A program made the position numbers and the translations under genes. Below, one piece after another: positions 1-7,612 of a stretch of DNA of 33,431 nucleotides; position 1 is the stretch's first letter; every line of letters begins with the position of its first letter. The DNA comes from a bacterium (lineage in GTDB: Bacteria > Actinomycetota > Acidimicrobiia > Spongiisociales > UBA5794): the NCBI GenBank assembly GCA_024228555.1, contig JAAETI010000248.1, forward strand, positions 1 to 33,431. Direction: 5' to 3'. The notes below the pieces were generated by a model. That model was given only the letters and a program-made list of their open reading frames with translations, was not told where the DNA came from and did not search any database.

Positions 1-474
1 ATCGCGGAGCGACTCGGGTGCGATCACATCGAACTGGATGCAATCCATCACCTACCCGACTGGACACCCATCGAACGAGAAGAGATGCGGCGGATCGTCA
101 CCAAGCGCACCGAGACCGAATCCTGGGTGGTTGACGGCAACTACGCCTCGTTTGTCCAAGACATCGTGTTCTCCCGGGCCGATACGGTTGTTTGGCTCGA
201 CATGCCCCACAGCGTGACGATGTCACGGGTCGTGCGACGAACCCTCAGCCGTGGACTCCTCCGTCGTGAGCTGTGGAACGGAAACCGAGAGAGCCTCCGC
301 AATCTGCTCAAGACCAAGCCCGAGGAGAACATCGTCCTGTGGTCCTGGACTCAGCGCGAGAAGTACCGAACGAAATACCGCACAGCCAGAGACGATGCCG
401 CCCACGCCGACCTCAACTGGGTCCATCTGACGTCGCCTCGGGAGGTTCGCCACTGGATAACAACCATCTCTTAA
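1..474 (+). CDS. Adenylate kinase / FlaR-like P-loop protein, 5' truncated
   Basis: The reading frame is open from base 1, so the N-terminus, including any Walker A loop, lies outside the window. The visible part has the pattern of the AAA-type adenylate-kinase-like proteins annotated as DNA topology modulation protein FlaR. It shows an early IELDAIHH segment, then WVVDGNY, then a Walker-B-like VVWLDMP, then an Arg-rich lid region with VVRRTLSR and ELWNGNRES. Proteins of this family are small cytoplasmic nucleotide-binding proteins with poorly defined substrates. The stop codon lies inside a TTAA tetranucleotide that also supplies the stop of the convergent DUF389 gene. The family call is good; a specific function is not supported. 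Confidence 0.8.
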   Translation: MAERLGCDHIELDAIHHLPDWTPIEREEMRRIVTKRTETESWVVDGNYASFVQDIVFSRADTVVWLDMPHSVTMSRVVRRTLSRGLLRRELWNGNRESLRNLLKTKPEENIVLWSWTQREKYRTKYRTARDDAAHADLNWVHLTSPREVRHWITTIS

Positions 475-1520
475 CCTCCGACCTCGGCACGCTGCGTCGA
501 CGACGCAACCTGCTGCAGTTCGACAACAACCTCACGACCGAGTTCGTCTGCGATCGAATCGGCCAGGGCCGCCACACTCGGGAGCTGCCCCGAACTCGCA
601 ACCACCACATCAACGTTGGCGACACCCTCGTCAACCACGACCTCGACACCGATCACCTCTGCCGGCTCGGTGGCCCGCTCCGACCATTCTTCGACGATGA
701 CTTCGATGTCGCTGCCCTCGGGTGGTGGCGACAAGATCCCCGGCCCCGCCCACTGCAACGGCACCACCATCAACACCACCGCCAGCGCCACCCACCGCAC
801 CCCGCGGAGAATCTGCCCGAATCCAAAGACCAGACTCATTCCTGGGACAAAGCCAACGAACATGAACGTGATGGCGCCGGCCAGCATGACCCCACTGACG
901 TTCGCCAACACCAACAAGGTCGCACCAAGAGCCATGTCGAATCGACCGACCTGAAGCGAGATCCCGATCGTGGCCAGCGGTGGCACCAAGGCCACCGCAA
1001 TCGCAGCGCCGGCCATAGCCTCAGCCGCTTCACGACGGACCAACGTGTAGGCGCCGACAGTGCCTGCCAGCATGGCGACACCCAGATCGCGGATATTGGG
1101 TTCGGTGCGGGCCAACAGTTCGCCCGGCGGTATCTCAAACGTACCAAGCGGAATCGCAATAACACCGGCCAACGCCACCGCTCCACCGGCGGCACAAAGA
1201 ACCGCAAGCGCCTGCAAGACTCCTCGCTTCGGCCAACCACGCACTACCGCCGCCGAAACACCAAGCACCGGCCCCATTAAGGGCGCCACAACCATCGCCC
1301 CAATGATCACCGCAGGCGAGTCGGCCAGCAGCCCCAGCGACGCCAACGCCACAGACAGCCCCATCAGGGTGGCAAACCGCCAAATCCAGGGCCGAAACCG
1401 GGCGCCCTCGTGGTACATCGAGTGGATCACCCGCTGCCTGCGGGCGTCCGTAACGGGCGATTTGATGTCGAGGGTCTTCCCCAGACGGGTCAACACGTCT
1501 CTGGCGGCGTCGCGAAGCAA
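471..1520 (-). CDS. DUF389 family integral membrane protein
   Basis: The 349-residue product has the DUF389 (TIGR00341-like) pattern: a soluble N-terminal stretch of about 45 residues, several hydrophobic helices between about residues 45 and 245, and a soluble C-terminal tail. The conserved core is recognisable in SPAVIIGAMVVAPLMGP near residue 70. Family members are inner-membrane proteins of unknown function. The listed start is a TTG. A strong Shine-Dalgarno GGGAGG at 1544-1539 lies six bases before an in-frame ATA at 1532, so the true start may be a little upstream and non-canonical. The gene is last in a minus-strand run of four. Its stop shares TTAA (471-474) with the opposing gene. 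Confidence 0.85.
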   Translation of the reverse strand: MLRDAARDVLTRLGKTLDIKSPVTDARRQRVIHSMYHEGARFRPWIWRFATLMGLSVALASLGLLADSPAVIIGAMVVAPLMGPVLGVSAAVVRGWPKRGVLQALAVLCAAGGAVALAGVIAIPLGTFEIPPGELLARTEPNIRDLGVAMLAGTVGAYTLVRREAAEAMAGAAIAVALVPPLATIGISLQVGRFDMALGATLLVLANVSGVMLAGAITFMFVGFVPGMSLVFGFGQILRGVRWVALAVVLMVVPLQWAGPGILSPPPEGSDIEVIVEEWSERATEPAEVIGVEVVVDEGVANVDVVVASSGQLPSVAALADSIADELGREVVVELQQVASSTQRAEVGG

Positions 1521-1619
1521 CGGACGATCTATGGCCAGCCTCCCTGGTCGTCTGCTGCAACGGTGCCAGGTAGAGGCATAAGAGGTCTACAAAGGCGCTA
1601 CATGAAGGAGCAACGAGAT

Positions 1620-2108
1620 TTAGTTGCCGTATGTGGCGATTCGCTCGTATCCGGCCTTGGCGAATATGGCCTCCGATGGCAGATTGCCTTCGGTGATGAA
1701 CGCCCGAATCTCCTCGGCGCCTGTTGCCCAGACCGCATCGGTGGCGACGTCGAGGAGAGCGCTGGCCAGCCCGCGACCCTTCACCACAGCGCGTGTCATT
1801 ACGAATCCCACCAGCGGTAGCCCGGCGATCCGGCTCATCATGACGGCACATTGGATTACTCCATTGGAAACGGCTACTCGCGAGACCTCGAGATAGGCCT
1901 CCGCCTCCAGATAGCCGCCGACCTCTTCCACTGCCTGCTCCGGCGTCTCACCCTCGTAGTCGATGGTGCCCACGTACGCATCCAACATGAGGTCGGCGAG
2001 TTCGAGATGATCTGCCACCGATGCCGCCCGAGTCTGGTAGCCGTCGGGAAGGCTCCGGCCAAAAGGTCGGTAGTCAGATCTGATCAAACGGTATTCGTGT
2101 CGTGCCAC
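1620..2108 (-). CDS. GNAT family N-acetyltransferase
   Basis: The 162-residue protein has GNAT architecture: an N-terminal strand and helix (YQTRAASVADHLELADLM), a central beta region, and the acetyl-CoA-binding motif A region VVKGRGLASALLDVATD at about residues 110-125. Near the C-terminus NLPSEAIFAKAGYER matches the usual N-x-x-S/A...G(F/Y)-x-R ending. Such enzymes transfer acetyl from acetyl-CoA to small molecules or protein amines; the substrate cannot be read from the sequence. The start is GTG. The gene lies between the EamA transporter and the DUF389 gene on the same strand and may be cotranscribed with them. Confidence 0.85.
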   Translation of the reverse strand: MARHEYRLIRSDYRPFGRSLPDGYQTRAASVADHLELADLMLDAYVGTIDYEGETPEQAVEEVGGYLEAEAYLEVSRVAVSNGVIQCAVMMSRIAGLPLVGFVMTRAVVKGRGLASALLDVATDAVWATGAEEIRAFITEGNLPSEAIFAKAGYERIATYGN

Positions 2109-2183
2109 ACGGACACCATACCCACCGTGTCGTCGTTTGAGTCAGCCGACAAAGAGAGACCGCGGCGTTGTGGCCTGTCACAG

Positions 2184-3089
2184 CTAGCGGACCGGTGGTG
2201 CGGGGACAACCTGGCGCTCGGATCGGTCCGTCAGCACGACGCCGATGAGGATCAACAGTCCCCCGACGGCGATTCCCAGCTGCAGCTTCTCATCAAGCAG
2301 CACAATCCCTGCCGTCAGCGAAATCAGCGGAACGATGTAACCAACCAGTGACGCTTTTGTCGCCGAGACCTGCTGCAGCAACCAGAAAAACAGCAGGAAC
2401 GGGGTGACGCTTCCGACCACCGTCATGTAGACGATCAACGTCCAGCCCCAGGTCGAGATCGCACCAGGCAAGCCCTCTACGACGAACATCGTGGCACCGA
2501 CCAGCACAACACCGATGGCGAACTGCATGAAGGTGAGCTCCATCGGATCAAACCGATCAGCGTGCGCTTTTGCATAGACCCCCGCATACGAGATCGAGAC
2601 CACCGCTCCAATCGACAATGCCGCCGCAACCAGAGGCTTGCCGCCTTCGGCCAGGCCACTGTCTCCGCTCAGCAGCAAGAACGCGACGCCGCTAAACGCC
2701 ACAGTCAATCCAATTACCTTGGCGGTATGCAACGGCTCTTCGGGCAACATGAAGTGGGCGGCAATCGCCGTACCCAACGGGATGAGCGCGACCAGCAACC
2801 CGACAAAGCCCGCCGATGCGTTCTCATAGGCAAGGGTGAACAGCACGAACGGCACCGAGAGCTGGAACACACCCTGCACCAACCCGGTCGACCAGGTTGC
2901 CCGATCGCGGGGAGCATGGCGGCCCCGCATCCGCAGCAGGACATACAGAATGACCGTCGCCAACACCGCCCTGATGGTGACCATTGCAATCGGAGGCACC
3001 CCATTGTTCAACGCAGCACGCGTGGCGACACCGTTGGTGCCCCATGCCAACGCCGCACCAAGAATCGCAATCCAGACCCGAACAAGCAT
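2184..3089 (-). CDS. EamA/DMT family permease
   Basis: A 301-residue, highly hydrophobic protein with about ten predicted transmembrane segments, the normal size for the EamA drug/metabolite transporter superfamily. Family marks include an N-terminal AWGTNGVATRAAL helix and two repeat halves, the second including the GSVTPFLLFFWLLQQ and SLVGYIVPLISL helices. It probably exports a small metabolite or amino acid across the cytoplasmic membrane; the substrate is unknown. The start ATG is only 22 bases after the stop of the Rieske-glutamate synthase fusion gene, which suggests an operon and makes an amino-acid-related substrate conceivable, though this is inference. Confidence 0.88.
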   Translation of the reverse strand: MLVRVWIAILGAALAWGTNGVATRAALNNGVPPIAMVTIRAVLATVILYVLLRMRGRHAPRDRATWSTGLVQGVFQLSVPFVLFTLAYENASAGFVGLLVALIPLGTAIAAHFMLPEEPLHTAKVIGLTVAFSGVAFLLLSGDSGLAEGGKPLVAAALSIGAVVSISYAGVYAKAHADRFDPMELTFMQFAIGVVLVGATMFVVEGLPGAISTWGWTLIVYMTVVGSVTPFLLFFWLLQQVSATKASLVGYIVPLISLTAGIVLLDEKLQLGIAVGGLLILIGVVLTDRSERQVVPAPPVR

Positions 3090-3111
3090 CGGGCCAGCCT
3101 ACGGCACTCAG

Positions 3112-4725
3112 CTACTGGCCAATTCCCCCGTAGGCGATGCCGGTCAAAGCAGCCATTTCCGTCTTGTAGGTGGTCAGATCATCAACTTCGAAATCTCCGA
3201 CGGACCGATGGCCGGTGGCACGGGCCAGAACCTTCATCAGCTCGACCGAAGCGCGGAAGAAACGGTCCAGACGAGCCGCGGCATCATCGATGACGAGCCT
3301 CGCCCTGAGATGATCCTTCTGGGTAGCTACACCCACGGGACAATTGTTGGAGTTGCAGGCTCGCATCCCGAGACAACCGATCGCCTGCAGAGCGGAGTTC
3401 GAGAGCGCAATGCCGTCGGCGCCCAATGCAAGCGCCTTGATGAAGTCGGCTGGAGTCCGCAGCCCACCGGTTATGAAGAGAGTTACCGCACCCGTCTTGC
3501 CGGAGCGATCGAGGTGACGTCGCGCCCGCGCCAACGCCGGAATCGTCGGCACCGAAATGTTGTCCCGAAAGAGCGTTGGAGCAGCCCCGGTCCCTCCCCC
3601 ACGTCCATCAAGAATGATGTAGTCGACACCGACCTCGATGGCGGCATCGATGTCGGCTTCAATGTGCTGTGCGGACAGTTTGTAGCCGATCGGAATACCT
3701 CCGGTGCGCTCCCGCACCTCGGTCGCAAACTCGCCGATCTCAGCCGGGGTATCCCAGTCGGGGAATCGAGGCGGAGATATTGCAGGTTCGCCCTCAGCAA
3801 GACCGCGCGTCTCGGCAATTAGACCGACCACCTTCGGTCCAGGCAGATGTCCGCCGGTACCGGTCTTGGCGCCCTGCCCGCCCTTGAAGTGGAAGGCCTG
3901 CACCTTCTCGATCTTGTCCCAACTAAACCCAAAACGTGCCGAAGCCAACTCATAGAGGTAGCGGGAGTTGGCCGCCTGCTCATCAGCGAGCATCCCGCCC
4001 TCGCCGGAACAAATCCCTGTTCCCGCAAGTTCGGCGCCGCGGGAGAGCGCAACCTTCGATTCAAAGGACAGCGATCCAAAGGACATATCCGACACAATCA
4101 GCGGGATATCGAGACGGAGTGGCCTGTTGGCTTCCGGGCCCACCACGAGCTCGGTGGACACCTCGTCGTCGTCGAGGAGCGGTGGCTTGGCCAGCTGTGC
4201 GGTCAGAATTTGGATGTCATCCCATTTGGGGAGCTGGTCGCGAGGAACACCCATCGCAGCGAGCGGGCCATGATGACCTAACTTCGAGAGCCCCTCATCG
4301 GCGAGCTGGCGGATGAGCTTCACATACGGCTCGTCGACGGTTCCGTGCGGGTCCTGATACGGTCCCTGGTAGGAATCACGATCCCAAGGCTGGGGATGAG
4401 CTTCCTCGAAGGCAGCGATCTCATCGGCATCGACGTAGACGCCGCCGTCTTCGACCCACGCGGTGAACTTCTCGAGGATCTCGTCGTTCATATAGGCAGA
4501 AACGCCGGTATCGAACCTGTAGTCCCAACCGTGCACGCCACACACAATGTCGCCCTCAACGATGCTGCCATCGGCAAGCAGCGCTCCCCGGTGCAAACAT
4601 CGCCCGTAGAGCACAGAGACCTCGTCATCAAACCGAATTATGACGAGATCAGTGTTGCCGACCAATGCCCCAGCGGGTTCACCAGCCTGCAGGTCAGACC
4701 ATTCTGCGATGCGTAGTGGAGTCAT
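3112..4725 (-). CDS. Rieske domain-glutamate synthase (FMN domain) fusion protein
   Basis: This 537-residue protein joins two domains. Residues 1 to about 100 form a Rieske-type [2Fe-2S] domain with ligands Cys43-x-His45 and Cys62-x2-His65. From about residue 150 onward it is the FMN-binding central domain of glutamate synthase, with IVSDMSFGSLS, the GEGG loop, AKTGTGGHLPGPKV, and near residues 450-465 a Cys-rich segment (GCLGMRACNSNNCPVGVAT) matching the [3Fe-4S] cluster site of GltB. It lacks the glutaminase domain and the GXGXG domain, so it is not a complete GOGAT. Related stand-alone GltS-like proteins are annotated as glutamate synthase-related. The Rieske domain may deliver electrons in place of GltD; that is inference. 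It heads a minus-strand gene run. Confidence 0.9.
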   Translation of the reverse strand: MTPLRIAEWSDLQAGEPAGALVGNTDLVIIRFDDEVSVLYGRCLHRGALLADGSIVEGDIVCGVHGWDYRFDTGVSAYMNDEILEKFTAWVEDGGVYVDADEIAAFEEAHPQPWDRDSYQGPYQDPHGTVDEPYVKLIRQLADEGLSKLGHHGPLAAMGVPRDQLPKWDDIQILTAQLAKPPLLDDDEVSTELVVGPEANRPLRLDIPLIVSDMSFGSLSFESKVALSRGAELAGTGICSGEGGMLADEQAANSRYLYELASARFGFSWDKIEKVQAFHFKGGQGAKTGTGGHLPGPKVVGLIAETRGLAEGEPAISPPRFPDWDTPAEIGEFATEVRERTGGIPIGYKLSAQHIEADIDAAIEVGVDYIILDGRGGGTGAAPTLFRDNISVPTIPALARARRHLDRSGKTGAVTLFITGGLRTPADFIKALALGADGIALSNSALQAIGCLGMRACNSNNCPVGVATQKDHLRARLVIDDAAARLDRFFRASVELMKVLARATGHRSVGDFEVDDLTTYKTEMAALTGIAYGGIGQ

Positions 4726-4796
4726 GGGTCGATTCTGCCATGTCGTTCATGACGCTGATGACGGCCAGATCGCACCAGATGATCTAGGCTCGCACT

Positions 4797-5141
4797 ATGC
4801 GACTCCTACTTAAACTCGCTGTCAACGCAACTGCGCTTTGGACAGCCAGCTATTTGGTATCCGGTATCGATCTCGAAGGCAGCGTGTGGACCATCCTCTT
4901 GGTGGCGCTGGTCTTCGGATTGATCAACACCTTCATCAGGCCAATCCTGAAGGCTCTCTCGCTCCCGCTGCGCATGGCTACCTTCGGGTTATTCACCTTT
5001 GTGATCAACGCAGGGATGCTCGCAATCACAGCATGGATAACGGATGCGCTATCGATCGAGAACTTCTGGGCGGCACTCCTTGGTGCAATCGTGATCTCAG
5101 TGGTGAGTGCGGTCCTCGGCTGGTTCGTTCCCGACAATTAG
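4797..5141 (+). CDS. Phage holin family 4 (Phage_holin_4_2-like) membrane protein
   Basis: A 114-residue protein with four closely spaced hydrophobic segments, matching the widespread bacterial family named mycobacterial 4-TMS phage holin or Phage_holin_4_2. Recognisable parts are the first helix with LLLKLAVNATALWTASYLV, the conserved loop FGLINTFIRPILKALSLPLR at about residues 40-60, and the glycine-rich last helix LLGAIVISVVSAVLGW. Despite the family name these are common chromosomal genes with no phage neighbours here, and no lysis role should be assumed. It diverges from the Rieske-GltS gene across about 70 bases. Confidence 0.88.
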   Translation: MRLLLKLAVNATALWTASYLVSGIDLEGSVWTILLVALVFGLINTFIRPILKALSLPLRMATFGLFTFVINAGMLAITAWITDALSIENFWAALLGAIVISVVSAVLGWFVPDN

Positions 5142-5271
5142 GCGCCGCCCTGGCCAGTCGGACCACAATTCGAACGTCGATGTCTTTGCGAGGCAGGACG
5201 CTGCCACGCGGGAGAATGGGAGTTCGTAAACGCCTCCCCTTTGAGCCGACCCGGGCCACTACGATCGGACT

Positions 5272-5901
5272 ATGACAACTATCAAACGCCTCACGGACTC
5301 GTGTCTCGTCGTCACCACCGACGACGGAGCCACCCTCTTCGATCCCGGATTCCACACATTCGAGAACGAAGCAGTAGACCTGGCAACCATCGGCGACATC
5401 CAGCGCGTCCTGGTTACCCACGAACACGGCGACCATGTCAGCCCTGATTTCCTCAAGTGGGTTCTCGACCGCGGGGACGATGTCACGGTCTACGGGAACG
5501 AGGCCGTGGCCGCCGTTCTTGCAGAAGCAGACATTGAGGTCGCAACCGACGTACCCGCCGGAACCAGCACTGAGGATGTGCTCCACGAGACAACCCCCAT
5601 GGGTACGGCACCGCCGAACCGAGCTTGGACAATCGATGGCGTGATCACCCACCCTGGCGACAGTTACGGACCAACGCGGACCGCACCCGTGCTCGCCCTC
5701 GGGCTGCTCACCCCGTGGGGTTCAACCACCAAGACGCTGGCGTTCGCCAGGAATCTGGCTCCGCAACAGGCAATCCCAGTACATGATTTCTACCTCTCCG
5801 AAGGCGGGCGAGAGTGGATCAACTCGGTTGCCAAACATGTACTCGCCAATGACGGTATCGAGTTCGTAAAGCTCGACTGGGGCGAGAGCTTCACGCTCTA
5901 A
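5272..5901 (+). CDS. MBL-fold metal-dependent hydrolase
   Basis: A 209-residue protein with the metallo-beta-lactamase fold signature THEHGDH at residues 49-55. Later candidate metal ligands are the His in VITHPGDSYGP and the late IPVHDFY. The form is the short UlaG/RomA-like type, often annotated as a beta-lactamase superfamily hydrolase, and there is no signal peptide, so it is cytoplasmic. Such proteins hydrolyse phosphoesters, lactones or related bonds; no substrate can be assigned. No strong Shine-Dalgarno sequence precedes the ATG. Confidence 0.87.
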   Translation: MTTIKRLTDSCLVVTTDDGATLFDPGFHTFENEAVDLATIGDIQRVLVTHEHGDHVSPDFLKWVLDRGDDVTVYGNEAVAAVLAEADIEVATDVPAGTSTEDVLHETTPMGTAPPNRAWTIDGVITHPGDSYGPTRTAPVLALGLLTPWGSTTKTLAFARNLAPQQAIPVHDFYLSEGGREWINSVAKHVLANDGIEFVKLDWGESFTL

Positions 5902-6009
5902 ATCTGCGCTGTTGTTGACAATTGCCGCAGCATCTCAATGTGGGCGGTGTAACTTGGCCCCGAGGCGGGCGAATACTGATCCGCCGGTTCAGAACCAAGG
6001 AGCCCCCAA

Positions 6010-6291
6010 ATGGCAGGCAAGAAAGCCGGCAATCTCAACAAGACAACCGTTGCCGAGCTGGCAAACGACAAGGCAGCCGTGTACAAGATCTTGAACGCCA
6101 AGGGCGACAACGTGTACACCGGCGCAGCTGCCAAGGGCAAGGTGCAGGAGCAGATCGCCAAGCACATGCGTGGTGGCGAGGAAGCAATTCCGGGAGCGAA
6201 GTCGGTCAAGCTCACCCAGAAACCCACCGTCGGCGAAGCTCGGAAGTCTGCTGCTCGTATCATCAAGCGGGATCAGCCCAAGAACAACTAG
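6010..6291 (+). CDS. Small basic protein resembling a degenerate GIY-YIG domain
   Basis: A 93-residue lysine-rich protein preceded by a good Shine-Dalgarno sequence (AAGGAG). Its first 18 residues are basic. The rest can be laid over a GIY-YIG nuclease domain: AVYKILNAKGDNVYTGAA corresponds to the GIY...YIG strands with both tyrosines kept, followed by a helix ending in AKHM and a C-terminal ARKSAARIIKRDQPKNN that resembles the last helix and terminal Asn. The catalytic Arg after YIG appears replaced by Gln, and the metal-binding Glu by Ala or Ser. If the alignment is right, the protein may bind nucleic acid without cutting it. The fold assignment is by eye and uncertain; that this is a gene is well supported. 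Confidence 0.7.
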   Translation: MAGKKAGNLNKTTVAELANDKAAVYKILNAKGDNVYTGAAAKGKVQEQIAKHMRGGEEAIPGAKSVKLTQKPTVGEARKSAARIIKRDQPKNN

Positions 6292-6309
6292 TTAGACGAT
6301 CCAACCGCT

Positions 6310-6337
6310 TGCGCCGCTCTCACTTGAGGGCGGCGCA
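6310..6337. terminator. Hairpin between convergent genes
   Basis: TGCGCCGC at 6310-6317 pairs with GCGGCGCA at 6330-6337. Inside it a T-G wobble and CTC/GAG extend the stem to 12 pairs closing on an ACTT tetraloop. It lies 18 bases after the GIY-YIG-like gene and 12 bases beyond the end of the convergent ABC ATPase gene, so it could end transcription from either side. There is no clear T-tract. Confidence 0.6.
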
Positions 6338-6349
6338 GCCGCGTTCGGG

Positions 6350-7426
6350 TCAGCCGGCGCTGTCTTCGATGCGGCCCAGCACCAAGCCCGACCTGGGATC
6401 GAAGAGATGGAGACGACGCAGCCGTACGTTGACCACGGATCCGAGTGGGGGCGGGACCGCCTCGGTGCGCATCTCAACCATGTGGCCGGGGGCCAACTCG
6501 ACCTCGGCAAATCCGTAGCTGCCCATGAAGTAGCCCTTGCCAACCGCTACCGCGACACCCATGGGGTCGAGAACGACATCCTCCGGACGTACCCCGACGT
6601 CGACATGTTCATCGCTAGCGGTCGACAGATTTGGTGTCCAAGCTCGCAGCCGGAAGTCCCCCATCGTGACCCAAAACCCAGCTCCCCCGCTCGACAGTCG
6701 CGCCGGCACGAACCCCATCGACCCTATGAAGCCGGCGACAAATCGATTGGCAGGGGAACCATATAGGTCGAGCGGTGCCCCGATCTGCCGCACCGCCCCG
6801 TCACGGAGCACGACGATCCGATCCGCCATCACCATTGCCTCCTGCTGGTCGTTCGTGACAAAGATGGTCGTGACCCCGTACCCCTGTTGCAGCAAACGGA
6901 ACTCCTGTCGCATCTGTACCCTCAGATGTGCATCGAGCCGGGCAAGCGGTTCGTCCATGAGGAACACGTCCGGCACTCTCACCAGCGCACGAGCCGCCTG
7001 GACGAGCTGTTGGTGCCCAGCACCGAGGGCATCCGGCTTCCTTTCGAGGAGGTGGGCAATCTCCAGCACTCGCGCTTCGGCCTCAACGCGAGTCCTCACC
7101 TCTTCGATGGGAGTTTTGCGCACCTTCAGAGGAAACGCGACGTTGTTCCGCACGTTCATGAATGGGTACAGGGCCTGGTCCTGAAACACCATGGCAACAC
7201 CACGGTTCTCGGTTGCAACGTCGCTCATGTCGACGCCACCAAACCGAATCTTGCCGCCTTCAACGGGGTCCAGGCCTGCAATAGCTCGGAGCAACGTTGA
7301 TTTGCCGGCACCTGACGGTCCAAGGGCAACCACCAGCTCTCCGTCGGAGACGTCGAGATGTTCGATGTCCAAGATGACCTTGCCATCCCTGACAACGCGT
7401 ACATCTTCCAGAGAAATGGCCGCCAT
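6350..7426 (-). CDS. ABC transporter ATP-binding protein (CUT1/UgpC-like) with altered signature and switch residues
   Basis: The start is placed at the ATG at 7426, because GGAGGAGG lies just upstream; an open frame continues further but without family similarity. The 358-residue product has the MalK/UgpC layout: an ABC domain to about residue 230, then a TOBE-like C-terminal domain. Walker A is GPSGAGKST (36-44), the Q-loop Gln is 82, and Walker B is VFLMDE (154-159). The signature reads LGAGH (134-138) instead of LSGGQ, and the switch position in VTND has Asn192 instead of His. No permease or binding protein is adjacent, so it is an orphan here. Reduced or differently regulated ATPase activity is possible, but the variation may simply be typical of its subfamily. 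Confidence 0.85.
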   Translation of the reverse strand: MAAISLEDVRVVRDGKVILDIEHLDVSDGELVVALGPSGAGKSTLLRAIAGLDPVEGGKIRFGGVDMSDVATENRGVAMVFQDQALYPFMNVRNNVAFPLKVRKTPIEEVRTRVEAEARVLEIAHLLERKPDALGAGHQQLVQAARALVRVPDVFLMDEPLARLDAHLRVQMRQEFRLLQQGYGVTTIFVTNDQQEAMVMADRIVVLRDGAVRQIGAPLDLYGSPANRFVAGFIGSMGFVPARLSSGGAGFWVTMGDFRLRAWTPNLSTASDEHVDVGVRPEDVVLDPMGVAVAVGKGYFMGSYGFAEVELAPGHMVEMRTEAVPPPLGSVVNVRLRRLHLFDPRSGLVLGRIEDSAG

Positions 7427-7485
7427 TGCGCCTCCTCCACTGATCGTACCCAACCGCAAGAGTTGTGGGGTCGTCCACATCGAAT

Positions 7486-7514
7486 GGGACCTCGGGCAAA
7501 AGAAACGGGACCTC
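7486..7514. repeat. Pair of GGGACCTC direct repeats in a divergent promoter region
   Basis: GGGACCTC occurs at 7486-7493 and again at 7507-7514, 21 bases apart start to start, about two helical turns. The pair lies between the divergent ABC ATPase and lipoprotein genes. This spacing suits a dimeric regulator binding one DNA face, but no regulator is identified and chance is possible. Confidence 0.35.
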
Positions 7515-7547
7515 CGTCGACAGCGGTCCGGTTGAGAAAGGCGTATC

Positions 7548-7574
7548 TTGAGAGAGACACCTCGGTCGTATAGA
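7548..7574 (+). promoter_or_regulatory. Possible promoter of the acidic lipoprotein gene
   Basis: TTGAGA at 7548-7553 and TATAGA at 7569-7574 resemble -35 and -10 hexamers with a slightly short 15-base spacer. They lie about 40 bases upstream of the lipoprotein ATG. The assignment rests only on hexamer similarity. Confidence 0.3.
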
Positions 7575-7612
7575 CAGACAGCCAAGCCTCGTGGGGAAAA
7601 GGAATGGGTCAA

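Noticed and set aside
273-1280. A 335-codon plus-strand open frame antisense to the DUF389 gene
   Set aside because: Its product is rich in Arg, His and Gln with low complexity, typical of the reverse strand of a high-GC gene. It overlaps the end of one recognised gene and most of another and shows no family motif.
2836-3822. A 328-codon plus-strand open frame across the EamA and Rieske-GltS genes
   Set aside because: It crosses two clearly recognised minus-strand genes and has no domain pattern; it is a shadow frame.
4797-5141. Holin-named gene as evidence of a prophage
   Set aside because: The family is a common chromosomal membrane protein and no phage genes, integrase or attachment sites are nearby.
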